Shown: piece after piece, positions 1 to 8,535 of the stretch | Numbering within the stretch: the stretch's first letter is position 1 | How the letters are laid out: the number at the start of each line of letters is the position of its first letter | Assembly: GCF_000739615.1 (NCBI RefSeq) | Contig: NZ_BATP01000029.1 | Coordinates: 35,147-99,146 of the forward strand | Direction: 5' to 3' | DNA: 64,000 nt | Source of the DNA: Haloferula sp. BvORR071 | Lineage (GTDB): Bacteria; Verrucomicrobiota; Verrucomicrobiia; Verrucomicrobiales; Akkermansiaceae | Program-made: the position numbers and the translations under genes | Notes under the pieces: generated by a model | Database searches by the model: none | What the model saw: the letters and a program-made list of their open reading frames with translations, nothing else | Told to the model about the DNA's origin: nothing

Positions 1-1
1 G

Positions 2-94
2 AAGCTGAAGTCCGACGAACGCCGGGTGCTGGCGCTGATCGAGAAATACCCGGCGAGGAGGGGGCGGAAAGGCGGTAAGAAGGGGGTCCCCTAG
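2..94 (+). CDS. 3' end of an unidentified gene (partial)
   Basis: An open frame runs in from the window edge and ends at TAG 92-94, giving about 30 residues that are lysine- and arginine-rich at the end (…RRGRKGGKKGVP). Such a basic tail is common in nucleic-acid-binding proteins, but the fragment is too short to assign. Its stop overlaps the stop of the convergent DUF2062 gene (91-93 on the other strand), a compact arrangement that slightly favours a real gene. Confidence 0.4.
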   Translation, partial: KLKSDERRVLALIEKYPARRGRKGGKKGVP

Positions 95-786
95 AGGGCC
101 TTTTTAGCCTCTTTGCGGGCCTCGCGCTGGGCGCGGATTTTGCGCATGAAGGCAGAGACCTTTTGGGTGCGGTGGGGGCGTACCGGCAGGTGGTGCGGCA
201 TCAGCGCGGAGAAGAGGTGGACCAGCGGGTAGGTGATCGCTGCGAAGAGGATGCCGGAGAGCAGGATGCCCAGGAAGAAGTCCCCGGCACTGCCATTGAG
301 GATGTGCTTGGGAATCTCCACCCCCTTCGACTCGGAGAGCCAATGGAGGAAGTTCTGGAACCAGTGGATCTCCGGGAGCTGCAGGCCGATCACCGAGGCC
401 ACCTTCGAGCCGAGCCAGTACTGGAACAGGAAGAGCGGGATATTCGTGAGCGGATTGCTGAGCCAGCAGGCTGCCATCGCGATCGGCACGTTCGAGTGGA
501 AGCGCATCGCCACCACACCCGCGAAGATCATCTGCATCGGCAGGGGCATCACCGCGAAGAACATGCCGATGGTCAGGCCGGTCGCCACCGTGTCCCGGCA
601 GGGCATCCACAGTCGCCGCTCGAAGAGGGCCTGGGTAATGTCCTGCCACCAATGACGGTTCCGCAGACGCTTGTGCCGCAACGCGCGGTAAGCGCGCCGG
701 ACGAGCCAAAGGTAGCGTCGCTTCATGCCGCGGAGTTCTGAAATACTTCTGAAGTTCCGCCGCAAAGCCCTCCGAAGCAACCGCAA
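91..786 (-). CDS. DUF2062 family membrane protein
   Basis: A 231-residue protein with a very basic N-terminus (Arg-rich first 45 residues) and a basic C-terminal tail. In between lie hydrophobic segments near residues 68-95 (GLTIGMFFAVMPLPMQMIFAG), 98-125 and 170-192. The pattern of a conserved 'TGLTIGMFFAVMPLPMQM' helix followed by a 'PLTNIPLF' segment is typical of DUF2062, a family of inner-membrane proteins of unknown function. It is convergent with the partial gene at 2-94 and divergent from uppP, whose start lies 48 bp away, so both may share a bidirectional promoter region. Family assignment is from motif recognition; no catalytic role can be inferred. Confidence 0.8.
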   Translation of the reverse strand: MRLLRRALRRNFRSISELRGMKRRYLWLVRRAYRALRHKRLRNRHWWQDITQALFERRLWMPCRDTVATGLTIGMFFAVMPLPMQMIFAGVVAMRFHSNVPIAMAACWLSNPLTNIPLFLFQYWLGSKVASVIGLQLPEIHWFQNFLHWLSESKGVEIPKHILNGSAGDFFLGILLSGILFAAITYPLVHLFSALMPHHLPVRPHRTQKVSAFMRKIRAQREARKEAKKAL

Positions 787-833
787 ATCCCTTGCCGGTC
801 CTGATATTCATCGGCAAGGTCCGCGCATCCCTC

Positions 834-1793
834 ATGAATTGGTGGCAGGCTCTTGTCCTCGGGGTGATCGAAGGGATCACCGAATATCTTCCCGTCAGCT
901 CCACCGGCCACTTGATTGTTGCCCAGAAGATGATGGGCATCGGCGTGGATGCTGATCCGTTCCAAGCGGTGAAGCTGACGGAGGCAGCGAACTGCTTCGC
1001 CATCTGTATTCAGGGCGGAGCCATCCTGGCGGTGCTGGGTCTCTACTGGCCGCGGGTGCGGCAGATGATCATGGGCCTGCTGGGCAAGGACCCGGAGGGC
1101 CTGAAGCTGATCTTCCTGCTGCTGGCCGGCTTCCTCCCTGCGGCAGTCATCGGCCTGGCGCTGAATGACAAGATCGAGAAGTACCTGTTCCACTTCCAGT
1201 GGGTGGCGCTGGCCTGGTTCACCGGTGGCCTGGCGATCCTGGCGGTGGACCGCTGGATGAAGAAAGGCGGCGGCAGCAAGGGCGTGGGCATTGCGGAGAT
1301 GACGCTGAAGATGGCCGTGATGATCGGCTTCATGCAGTGCCTGGCGATGTGGCCGGGGACTTCGCGCAGCCTGATGACGATTTTGGGCGGCCTGCTGATC
1401 GGCCTGCGCCTGAGCGCGGCGGTGGAGTTTTCCTTCCTGCTGGGCCTGCTGACCCTAGGGGCGGCGACCGCGAAGAAAGCGATCTGGGGCGTCCATTTGG
1501 ACGAGAAGTGGGCCAAGATCCCGGGCTACGAGGCGCAGACCGCGCTGCATGACGTCGCCGAGAAGTACAGCCACAAGCTGGGCGGAGCGAAGCTGATGTG
1601 GGACACCTACGGGGCCACCCCGCTGCTGATCGGGGTGATCGCCGCGACCGTCTCCGCGGCGGTGGCGGTGAAGTGGATGGTGGGTTACCTGAACCGCCGG
1701 GGACTCGGGATTTTCGGCTGGTACCGGATTGCGATTGGCATCGCGGCGGCGGTGATGATCGCCACCAACTTCTTGAACCTCAACGGACATTGA
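834..1793 (+). CDS. uppP: Undecaprenyl-diphosphatase UppP (BacA family)
   Basis: Integral membrane phosphatase that converts undecaprenyl diphosphate to the monophosphate carrier lipid used in peptidoglycan and polysaccharide assembly, and gives bacitracin tolerance when abundant. The N-terminal signature EGITEYLPVSSTGH (residues 13-26 from ATG 834) and the second signature PGTSRS near residue 174 hold the catalytic Glu, His and Arg of the family. Several hydrophobic helices follow. The ATG at 834 is chosen because MNWWQALVLG is the normal family N-terminus; an upstream TTG at 792 would add 14 atypical residues. At 319 residues it is longer than the usual ~270 because of an insert around residues 220-265 (AIWGVHLDEKW…). 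Confidence 0.95.
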   Translation: MNWWQALVLGVIEGITEYLPVSSTGHLIVAQKMMGIGVDADPFQAVKLTEAANCFAICIQGGAILAVLGLYWPRVRQMIMGLLGKDPEGLKLIFLLLAGFLPAAVIGLALNDKIEKYLFHFQWVALAWFTGGLAILAVDRWMKKGGGSKGVGIAEMTLKMAVMIGFMQCLAMWPGTSRSLMTILGGLLIGLRLSAAVEFSFLLGLLTLGAATAKKAIWGVHLDEKWAKIPGYEAQTALHDVAEKYSHKLGGAKLMWDTYGATPLLIGVIAATVSAAVAVKWMVGYLNRRGLGIFGWYRIAIGIAAAVMIATNFLNLNGH

Positions 1794-1874
1794 GGTTTTG
1801 GCCGCTTTTGCGGTGACTACTTACGGTGACGGATTTGACTTGCCCGTAGCGGCAGACGGCCTTGCACTGGCGGG

Positions 1875-2537
1875 GTGAGCGGAGCGCCGCAAAAACCCGT
1901 CTTCCTGATACTGCTGCTCATGCTTTTGGCATTTGCGGCACCGGCGGGAGCTCAGGATCGCACGGCCCGGACGTCGATGACGGACGGATTCGATTTCCCG
2001 GTCGGCCCGCCGGATGGCTCCGGCTTTTACAAGGCCCGCGGGATGCGCCTGAGCTCGCCGATCCACTTCGGTGAAGACTGGAACGGCAAGGGCGGCGGCG
2101 ACTCGGACATGGGCGCGCCGGTTTACAGCATCGGTGACGGTGTGGTGACCTGGGCCTACGACGTTCACCAAGGCTGGGGCAACGTGATCATCATCCGCTA
2201 CGCCTACCGCGATCCCTCTTCCGGGCAGGTGCGTTTCTGCGATGCCCTCTACGGCCACCTGCGGGATATCCTGGTGAAGGTCGGGCAAGAGGTGAAGCGC
2301 GGCAAGCAGATCGGGACGATCGGCAACAACCACGGGATGTATGCCGCGCACCTGCACTTCGAGATCCGCCACAATCTGAACATCGGGATGCAGCGCGAGA
2401 GCGTGGCGCGGGATCTGACGAATTGGGCGGATCCAACGACTTTCATCCAGAAGTACCGCCGGCTGAACCGCGACTTCGGGAAGGTGGCGATGCCGATCGG
2501 GACCTATCAGGAGTATCAGGGGTTCAAGGGACTCTGA
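1875..2537 (+). CDS. Secreted M23 family (LytM-type) metallopeptidase
   Basis: A 220-residue exported zinc endopeptidase-like protein, probably cleaving peptidoglycan cross-links. GTG 1875 gives a signal peptide with hydrophobic core VFLILLLMLLAFAAPAGAQ; an internal ATG at 1920 would cut into that signal. The LytM fold metal ligands are visible: H64 and D68 (HFGED), H128 (YGHL) and the HLH motif H159/H161. Glycine-rich strands GDGVVTWAYD and VGQEVKRGKQIGTIG are the usual M23 beta strands. All zinc ligands are present, so it should be an active enzyme rather than a regulator of the EnvC type. No strong ribosome binding site is visible before the GTG. It stands alone on the plus strand after uppP. 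Confidence 0.88.
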   Translation: MSGAPQKPVFLILLLMLLAFAAPAGAQDRTARTSMTDGFDFPVGPPDGSGFYKARGMRLSSPIHFGEDWNGKGGGDSDMGAPVYSIGDGVVTWAYDVHQGWGNVIIIRYAYRDPSSGQVRFCDALYGHLRDILVKVGQEVKRGKQIGTIGNNHGMYAAHLHFEIRHNLNIGMQRESVARDLTNWADPTTFIQKYRRLNRDFGKVAMPIGTYQEYQGFKGL

Positions 2538-2607
2538 GGAAGTGCGGAAGGCGGAGTGCGGAGGTAACTCGGGGCTGGAGTCTGGATTGAGATCACGGTA
2601 GCAGCAG

Positions 2608-3333
2608 GTGATGGCGCGACGTGCTCCCGTGAAAAGCTGGCAGCAGTTGCTGCTGATGGTAGTGCTCGCAGTGGTGGCTGCGCTGGCGCGGCACTACAAC
2701 AAGACCGATTCCTCAGCTCGGACGGATCGACCGGATCGCAAGCCCGCGAAGGAGGCCCCGGCCTCCAAGCCGGGCGGTTCCGGTCCCGCCACCAGTGCCA
2801 GCACGAGCAGGGACAAGACCGATACTTACGTGACCTTCCAGAATTGCCGCTACGAGGAGCATGTGCAGAACGATGGCGATAGCTTCCGGGTGCGGCTGCC
2901 GGACGGAAGCGTGGAGCAGTTCCGGCTCTACTTCGTCGATTGCCCGGAGAGCCAGTTCCGGAGCTACCGAGGCGGGGAGACGAACCGGGAGCGGATCCAC
3001 GAGCAGGCGGAGTATTTTGGGATCACGGATGAGCAGGCGGTGGAGATCGGCAGCCGGGCGAAGGCGCGGATCCATGAGCTTCTGGGCAAGGGTCCCTTCA
3101 CGCTCTACACGCGCTGGGACGATCCTTTCGGCGACCTGCGCTTCCATGCCTTCGTCCTGCCCGCCGGGGGGCCCTATCTGGAGGAGACCTTGGTCCGTGA
3201 AGGGCTGGCGCGGATCTACACCAAGGGAGCGGAGATGCCCGATGGGCTTTCCTTCAAGGCCCGCCAAGAGCAGCTCCGCAAGCTGGAGGCAGAAGCCAGG
3301 AAGGCGAAGCGCGGGGCTTGGGGGATGCGGTGA
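2608..3333 (+). CDS. Secreted/anchored thermonuclease-like (SNase) protein
   Basis: A 241-residue protein starting GTG 2608 (an ATG follows at 2611) with a hydrophobic segment near residues 12-26 (LLLMVVLAVVAALA) that could be a signal anchor. A low-complexity Ala/Ser/Pro/Lys linker follows (about 30-72), then a staphylococcal-nuclease-type domain. The domain shows the DGDSFRVRLPDG strand, the YFVDCPE motif and the C-terminal LVREGLARIY element. A charged helix (KARQEQLRKLEAEARKAKRG) closes the domain as in other SNase homologues. The likely role is extracytoplasmic nucleic-acid degradation. An insert after the DCPE motif (SQFRSYRGGETNRER…) is longer than in the staphylococcal enzyme. Confidence 0.82.
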   Translation: MMARRAPVKSWQQLLLMVVLAVVAALARHYNKTDSSARTDRPDRKPAKEAPASKPGGSGPATSASTSRDKTDTYVTFQNCRYEEHVQNDGDSFRVRLPDGSVEQFRLYFVDCPESQFRSYRGGETNRERIHEQAEYFGITDEQAVEIGSRAKARIHELLGKGPFTLYTRWDDPFGDLRFHAFVLPAGGPYLEETLVREGLARIYTKGAEMPDGLSFKARQEQLRKLEAEARKAKRGAWGMR

Positions 3334-3355
3334 AGCCCAGCGCCAAAAGGCAGGA

Positions 3356-3454
3356 GGCACCACGAATCAAAACCCAATCCACACGAATCAAAGGCAAGGG
3401 AGCCGCAGGATTTGAATCTTCATTCGTGTCGATTGGGCTTTGATTCGTGGTGCC
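3356..3454. repeat. Intergenic inverted repeat, 35-bp arms (CACGAATCAAA type)
   Basis: The left arm (3356-3390) and right arm (3419-3454) are near-perfect inverted copies built on the words CACGAATCAAA and CCCAATC; another half-copy (ACGAATCAAAGAG) lies at about 3508. The arms flank a 28-bp spacer. It sits between the SNase gene and the PEP-CTERM gene. It could act as a transcription attenuator, but the design of spaced CACGAAT words suggests a dispersed intergenic repeat family, related in style to the CACGGAT cluster at 8211. Confidence 0.8.
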
Positions 3455-3579
3455 TTCCCCATTCGAAGCAAGTGCATGACCTTGGAAGGCACTGATGATC
3501 AGTTAATACGAATCAAAGAGAGTTAGACGGGAGGCCTGGGGATCTGCTAGGAAAGAAGGGTTCATCCCCCCACCCCCCG

Positions 3580-4323
3580 ATGAGATCCCCCCTGATCTTG
3601 GCCGTCGCAGCGGCTGCCACTGCCACCCTATGGCTGTCCCCGTCTGCCCACGCGCAGAACCCGGTCTATACACTGCCCGGGGAAACCGGTGGCAGCTTCA
3701 CCTATCTGACGGTCAGCCAGGGCAGCGAGTATGCGGACTCCGCGCATCTGGCCGGGACCTCGCGGCTCTTGGACGATGCGACGCTGACGCTCTACTCGAA
3801 CGTGGCGCGGCAGGCGACAGTCACGCTGTCCTTCTACGCCGCGGTGCCGGCCGAGTTTGAGGTCGAGGGACAACCCGGCGTGACTCCCGGCGCCTTGGCC
3901 GCCTTCCAACCGGCCGATACCCCGCTGTGGAGCTCCGGCCCGGTGGTTTACATCCTCGAGGGCGATGGCGCGAACAACCTGAACCTGAACCAGCTGGTCT
4001 TCGCGAACATCAACACCGTGGTGCCGACCGACATCTTCTGGTCGGTGCAGTTCAGCAACGTGACCAACTACACCGACGGCGGAGCCTTCGGCCCCAAGCT
4101 GGAGAACGCCGCCAACCTCGGCCCGACCGGTGCCGCGACCGATCCCAGCCGGATCTACCTGCGGGATCCGGGTGGCGAGTGGTTCCCAGTGTCGCTGGGG
4201 ACGCCAGCCCCGCCGACTAGCACGCTGTCCCTGCAGCTCGCGGCGGTGCCGGAGCCGGCTTCCGCCCTGCTTCTGGTAGTGGGGGCGATTGTGGGGCTGG
4301 GGAGAAGGAGAAGAGTGGGATAG
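3580..4323 (+). CDS. PEP-CTERM sorting domain protein
   Basis: A 247-residue exported protein. The N-terminal signal peptide (LILAVAAAATATLWLSPSAHAQ) is followed by a Ser/Thr-rich, Cys-free beta-rich region. The C-terminus has the PEP-CTERM tripartite signal: VPEPAS, a hydrophobic stretch (ALLLVVGAIVGLG) and a terminal Arg cluster. PEP-CTERM proteins are handled by exosortase and are linked to the cell surface or exopolysaccharide. No exosortase gene lies in the window. The middle domain is not recognised. The gene stands alone, with the inverted repeat upstream and the AT-rich nSTAND gene convergent downstream. Confidence 0.9.
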   Translation: MRSPLILAVAAAATATLWLSPSAHAQNPVYTLPGETGGSFTYLTVSQGSEYADSAHLAGTSRLLDDATLTLYSNVARQATVTLSFYAAVPAEFEVEGQPGVTPGALAAFQPADTPLWSSGPVVYILEGDGANNLNLNQLVFANINTVVPTDIFWSVQFSNVTNYTDGGAFGPKLENAANLGPTGAATDPSRIYLRDPGGEWFPVSLGTPAPPTSTLSLQLAAVPEPASALLLVVGAIVGLGRRRRVG

Positions 4324-4428
4324 TGTGGACCCCTGTGGCCGCTGATTTCCCACCGATCGGTCTGACCAAATTGCCACGCAATTAAAGTAGGCGCGATGGA
4401 TTCGCTTTGCTCTCTAAAGTTCTCGATA

Positions 4429-6696
4429 TCATCCCCTATTGAAGAGATCATGGATTCTTGCCTCTTCACCTAAACCTCCGCCCCCTCCACTCGATCCCCC
4501 CTCATATTCCCAGTCAGAATTCCTAGACTCTAACCACCTTCCGGCAATTTCATCGAAATCAAACCCATCGACATAAGATCGGAATTGATCAAATGCCGAG
4601 AGCGCAGCATCGTCAGGAAACCCACTGAAGTAATCCCTTCCAAAGTCCAGCATTTCCCGTTCCAAGCTCCAACGATCAACTTCAAAATCTACCTCTCCCT
4701 CGTCATAGTAGAAGCTTTGAACATAAGGAGATAAATCTAATTCTTCCGCCCATTCACGCGCAGACTGCTCAAGCATGGCGCTCATTGAGTCGTGGAGGAC
4801 TTCGACAAGGTATGGATTTTCATCGTGAGCTTCCCGCGACTCAAGTAAAAGCCCCAACGTTCTGGCCTCATCATAGTCCAAATCGCCAGCGATTATGTTT
4901 TTAAGAATATCGAGGTCCTTCCCTGGCCATAAAGCTTGGTGAAGTCTCAGCCAATTGAATATCACTTCTTTGTGTACCACTTCAATCCAACCTTCTGAGA
5001 TCAAAGAAACTATGTCCTGCATTTGACTCATTGTCGTCAATACATCCCACTGAAAATCAACGAGTTTAATTCGAAAGTCAATTGACTTAATACGAGTGAA
5101 TTGGGAAGCATTGAGATGACGAACAATTTCAACAATATCTTCCGATTTCAAAATTCCATTGTTTTTAATCGAAAGGAGTTGCGTAAGCGATCGGGTAGTG
5201 GGCAGCGCGTCGAAAATGCGCGAAAGCAATGGCGTATCAGAACTCGATTCATTCAAAACATAATCTGCAATTGATGGGTTGAACAACTTTAGGTCAAATT
5301 CTTTTCGATTAGTGGCACTCCGAATGATAAACGATCCCGATGCCGCCGCCACTGCCTCGACGTAGTTATCTTCCGTGACCATTCTTCCTTCATAGGTGGA
5401 GCAGTAGTAGCGGAACGCAATTTTCAAACTTTCCTCAGAGATTGATCCACCGTTGAAAACGATTAGTTTAATTAACAGGCGAATATAATTGTTACTTTGG
5501 ACTTTTAAGGCATTCTTCCAAATAAGTGCCGGGTGTTCAAATTTTTCTACTATGAACTTCCAGTAGTCAGGTGCCTGAGGGAGGTCCAACGTATTGATAT
5601 CAGTTACGAAATGAACTAATCTAGGGCTGTAATTTCGATGTCGAATTATCTCAAGGTATCGATTCTCCTTGTAAATTTCATGTACATATTCTTCTTGGAG
5701 GCCTCCATGCCAAAGGTGATTGTAAAGAATTTCCGCCTTTTCAAAATTGCTCAGATTACCAACCTTCAAGAGATATTCGTTACGTCTGATGTTAGCATTT
5801 CCAAACGGATCACTGGAATTCACCCCAAGGTTGAGAATGTTGGTTCGACTAGTTAGGACAAACCGCTTTGTCTCGTCCACCGAGATTCTTCGCATAAACT
5901 TCACGATATGCGAATCCTCTCTCCCGCTAATTGCCTCAAAATAATTACCCCCCAAAAAGTCATCGAAAAGGAAAAATTGTCTCTCTCCTGGTTGATATGC
6001 AGCTTCCGCTTCGATAATGTTCACTACATCAACAATCTCGAATCCTTCGGAAGCATAAATTAGAGAAAGATTCTCTGCAATTGTTGTTTTACCGACTCCA
6101 GGTTCCCCTGAAATTATAAGGACCCGCGATTTTTCTAATTTCTTCTGAGCATCATGGAAATTTTGAGTATCAGCATAGAACTTCCGCTGATCTGCTACCT
6201 GCTTAAGAAAATCCTCGCTGCGGCCAATTAGCCCGTTATTCAAAAATCGCCTAAGCAAAGCTGTACTCGACATCCATAGCTTGTTATGAGCTTTCTCGAT
6301 GTTTGGAAATCTTCGAAGAAGATCATTTAAATCTTCAGCTCCAAAAATATCGTTTTCTGAAACAATATACGGCTTCAGAGTTTGGAAAATCTTGGATTTG
6401 TCGCTCCGGGAGAGTTTACAAGAAGTAGCCAACAGATAACGTGTCGGTTTTAATTTTTCAACTTTTGCTTTTTCTTGGCGTTCCAAGACATTGATTAATT
6501 TGGCAACTCCACTTGTAAAATAGTGCTTCGTCTGAAGTACCACCTCCATTTTTTCTGAGACAAAATAGCGACCATCAACCCCTCCGTCTCTACCTGACTT
6601 GAAGCGTTCAAAGCGAACGCCCAGTAGATCAGACAGTAGATCCACCACAAGAGATTCAAGTTCCTTGTCGTTGATTTGGGTAAAATCGTACTCCAT
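4429..6696 (-). CDS. Mrr-like nuclease fused to nSTAND3 NTPase (putative defence protein)
   Basis: A 755-residue protein from ATG 6696. A TTG at 6858 would add 54 residues, but MEYDFTQINDKELESLVVDLLSDLLG is the usual beginning of this family. Residues ~1-60 form a restriction-endonuclease-like domain with D41 (DGGVDGRY) and the QTK motif near residue 56. A P-loop GEPGVGKTT lies at about 197-205 and a Walker B FFLFDDF near 241-247, followed by the sensor-like SRTNIL and helical STAND regions. Known relatives are stress or phage-sensing NTPases that unleash a nuclease. The gene is visibly AT-rich compared with its GC-rich neighbours, so recent acquisition is likely. The long C-terminal region ends in an acidic, Gly-rich tail. 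Confidence 0.85.
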   Translation of the reverse strand: MEYDFTQINDKELESLVVDLLSDLLGVRFERFKSGRDGGVDGRYFVSEKMEVVLQTKHYFTSGVAKLINVLERQEKAKVEKLKPTRYLLATSCKLSRSDKSKIFQTLKPYIVSENDIFGAEDLNDLLRRFPNIEKAHNKLWMSSTALLRRFLNNGLIGRSEDFLKQVADQRKFYADTQNFHDAQKKLEKSRVLIISGEPGVGKTTIAENLSLIYASEGFEIVDVVNIIEAEAAYQPGERQFFLFDDFLGGNYFEAISGREDSHIVKFMRRISVDETKRFVLTSRTNILNLGVNSSDPFGNANIRRNEYLLKVGNLSNFEKAEILYNHLWHGGLQEEYVHEIYKENRYLEIIRHRNYSPRLVHFVTDINTLDLPQAPDYWKFIVEKFEHPALIWKNALKVQSNNYIRLLIKLIVFNGGSISEESLKIAFRYYCSTYEGRMVTEDNYVEAVAAASGSFIIRSATNRKEFDLKLFNPSIADYVLNESSSDTPLLSRIFDALPTTRSLTQLLSIKNNGILKSEDIVEIVRHLNASQFTRIKSIDFRIKLVDFQWDVLTTMSQMQDIVSLISEGWIEVVHKEVIFNWLRLHQALWPGKDLDILKNIIAGDLDYDEARTLGLLLESREAHDENPYLVEVLHDSMSAMLEQSAREWAEELDLSPYVQSFYYDEGEVDFEVDRWSLEREMLDFGRDYFSGFPDDAALSAFDQFRSYVDGFDFDEIAGRWLESRNSDWEYEGGSSGGGGGLGEEARIHDLFNRG

Positions 6697-7004
6697 TCCC
6701 TTGGATATCAGCACACGGTAGAGGAGAGACAACTCGCAAATTCCTCTCTCTGGTGATTGGACCAAGCTTAGAAGAGCTAAGGCGCCTACTCTCCCCCCTA
6801 GAAGGAGTGATTTGATTTCAGATCGCTTTCTATCTAAGAGCTCTTGGGCCCCCTGCAAGGGAGCTATCCACTTCGCGAGCGAGCCTAGGATGTGCTAGCG
6901 CTTACCCAAAGCTGTCTCTCAGGCACTCCTTTTGCAGATTTTGAAGGGTATAGCCCTCCACTTGCGAGGCGGCTTTTAAAGCCACACTCCCGATTGTGAG
7001 CGGA
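6697..7004. other. Intergenic region between nSTAND gene and L,D-transpeptidase
   Basis: About 300 bp with no convincing gene. The first ~160 bp can be read as an N-terminal extension of the nSTAND gene from a TTG, which I do not favour. The only structure is a 13-bp perfect palindrome (GGCTTTTAAAGCC, about 6971-6983) just downstream of the L,D-transpeptidase stop. Base composition changes here from AT-rich to GC-rich, so the right edge of the acquired segment is probably within this stretch. Confidence 0.45.
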
Positions 7005-8033
7005 TCAGGGGACGACGGGGTAGCCCTCGAGGACGGGAGCCTCGGCGACGGGTTTGCGGACGACGGGGCGGTCGGTGACGATGACGGTGGTGCCGGGGGT
7101 GAGGATGTCGTCGACCTTGGCGGCGAATTCGGGGCTGAAGCGGAGGCGGCTGGAGACGGTATCGGGATCGGTGAACATGGCCTTGCCGGTCTCCATGCTG
7201 AGCCAGCGGCGGGCCTGGTGGCCGGGGGCGAGTTGGCTGGGCTTGCCGGTGGTGCCTTCGAGCATGGTGAAGACGTGTTCGCCGAGGGCGGTCCAGCCGG
7301 TGACCTCGAGGGCGGCGCGCCCGATGGGGTTGCCATCGCGGTAGACGTAGATGGCCTTGTCCGCGGCGCTGACGACGATGGTGATGGGGCCGCTCTTGCT
7401 GCGCTCCGGTTGCCAGTCGTACTGGCCGTTATCGAGCTTGGCCAGCATCTCGGGCTTGAAGTCCTTGGGCGCGAGGAGGAGGCCGGGATTCGCGGCGAGG
7501 TAGGGGGTGGGGACCTTGCCATTGCCGATGACGACGGTGCCGCCCTTCTGGGTGGTGGCGAAGAGGAGCTTCGAGAAGTCGTAGGGGAGGCGGATGCAGC
7601 CGTGGCTGGCGGGCTCGCCGGGCAAGTTCCCGGAGTGCATGGCGATGCCGCTCCAGGTGAGGCGCTGCATGTTCGGCATGGGGGCGTTGTTGTAGGTCTT
7701 CGAGCGGTGGGTGGCCTGCTTCTCAAGGATGGTGAAGACGCCGCCGGGGGTCTCGTGGCCCTTGGCACCGCTGCTGATGGTGGAGCGGCCGATAAGGATG
7801 CCATTCCGGTAAACGTGCATGGTCTGCTGCGGGATGCTGACCAGGATCATGAGCGGGCCCTGCGGAGAAAGGCCGGGATTCCACCAGTATTCGCCGGGAT
7901 TGAGGTCGCCGGTGGGCTTGTCGACGGGGATGCCCTTGGTGTGGGCGGCGGGCTTTGGCATCTCCTTGGCCAAGGCGGCAGGGGTGGCGAGGGCGGCGGT
8001 GGCAAGGATGGCGAGAAAGCTGAGGAGTCGCAT
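7005..8033 (-). CDS. L,D-transpeptidase (YkuD domain), exported
   Basis: A 342-residue periplasmic enzyme from ATG 8033, giving a clear signal peptide (LLSFLAILATAALATPAALA). The YkuD catalytic signature is intact: H133 in AMHSG and S143-H144-G145-C146-I-R148 with the nucleophilic Cys146. Such enzymes make 3-3 peptidoglycan cross-links or attach proteins to the wall. The second half (residues ~205-260) repeats the fold's N-terminal strand pattern (ITIVVSAADKAIYVYRDG) but lacks a second HGC motif, so it looks like a degenerate duplicated domain. It is transcribed away from the interrupted UDG gene. Confidence 0.93.
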   Translation of the reverse strand: MRLLSFLAILATAALATPAALAKEMPKPAAHTKGIPVDKPTGDLNPGEYWWNPGLSPQGPLMILVSIPQQTMHVYRNGILIGRSTISSGAKGHETPGGVFTILEKQATHRSKTYNNAPMPNMQRLTWSGIAMHSGNLPGEPASHGCIRLPYDFSKLLFATTQKGGTVVIGNGKVPTPYLAANPGLLLAPKDFKPEMLAKLDNGQYDWQPERSKSGPITIVVSAADKAIYVYRDGNPIGRAALEVTGWTALGEHVFTMLEGTTGKPSQLAPGHQARRWLSMETGKAMFTDPDTVSSRLRFSPEFAAKVDDILTPGTTVIVTDRPVVRKPVAEAPVLEGYPVVP

Positions 8034-8210
8034 GGTGGAAGTGAGAGATGGTGCGTGGTCGTGACGGGAGCGCGGGCGCCCAAGAAGAATTAGGGAAGCA
8101 GGCGGGCTGCGTGACAGGCGGCTGGAGGGCCGGATTAGTTCAGATTGCCTTATCTTTTCCGGTGAGGTTTGCCAAGGTGGGAGTTGGGTGGGACTGGGAG
8201 AGGTCTCTTG

Positions 8211-8244
8211 ACCACGGATGGGCACGGATTTTCACGGATGAAGG
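8211..8244. repeat. CACGGAT triple-word intergenic repeat
   Basis: Three spaced copies of CACGGAT occur within 30 bp (CCACGGATGGG, GCACGGATTTT, TCACGGATGAA). It lies between the L,D-transpeptidase and the interrupted UDG gene. The layout resembles dispersed intergenic repeats known from Verrucomicrobiota and Planctomycetota chromosomes. Function is unknown; a role as a recombination or regulatory site is speculation. Confidence 0.6.
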
Positions 8245-8299
8245 GCAGGTGGGTGTGGGGGGATGAGGCGGGCTGCGGGGATGGCTTGGGGTTGATCGG

Positions 8300-8512
8300 A
8301 TGGCGGGGGGCGGCTTGAGTCGGGGCGTGTCCGATCTTTCCCCGCTGATTGTTTCTTCCCGCAAGCTGGCCGAGCGCTTGCGGCCGCTGGTCTTCACGAA
8401 GGCGAGCTACACCTATCTGCCGCTGGACTATGCGCGGGAGCCGCATGAGGAGTATCTGCGGCGCTTCGGCAGCAGTCCGAAGCGGGTGGTCTTCCTGGGG
8501 ATGAATCCGGGT
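8300..8512 (+). pseudogene. 5' part of host SMUG1-like uracil-DNA glycosylase, interrupted by the element
   Basis: The reading frame gives the N-terminal ~70 residues of a UDG-superfamily protein (…YAREPHEEYLRRFGSSPKRVVFLGMNPG). It then runs out of homology exactly inside the GMNPG active-site motif and stops nine codons into element sequence (TGA 8537-8539). The matching C-terminal part, starting PFGMAQTGVPFGE, is at 47994 on the same strand and in the frame that would continue it. ATG 8300 or GTG 8327 are possible starts. The product would lack most of the catalytic domain and should be inactive. Confidence 0.9.
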
Positions 8513-8535
8513 AGTTACGTTCCCTTTTTGCAAAA
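8495..8535. other. Predicted attL
   Basis: The host half-site (ctggggatgaatcc) meets the element half-site (tagttacgttccctttttgc) at a shared GG, 8510-8511. In-frame comparison with the right junction gives CCG|GGT versus CCC|GGG, so the only bases common to both junctions at the crossover are this GG dinucleotide. A two-base asymmetric core is typical of large serine recombinases. Confidence 0.75.

Noticed and set aside
6902..7804. Long open frame on the minus strand, Pro/Ala/Ser-rich, overlapping the L,D-transpeptidase
   Set aside because: Extreme Pro/Ser/Ala composition with no domain; it is the third-position GC shadow of the real gene.
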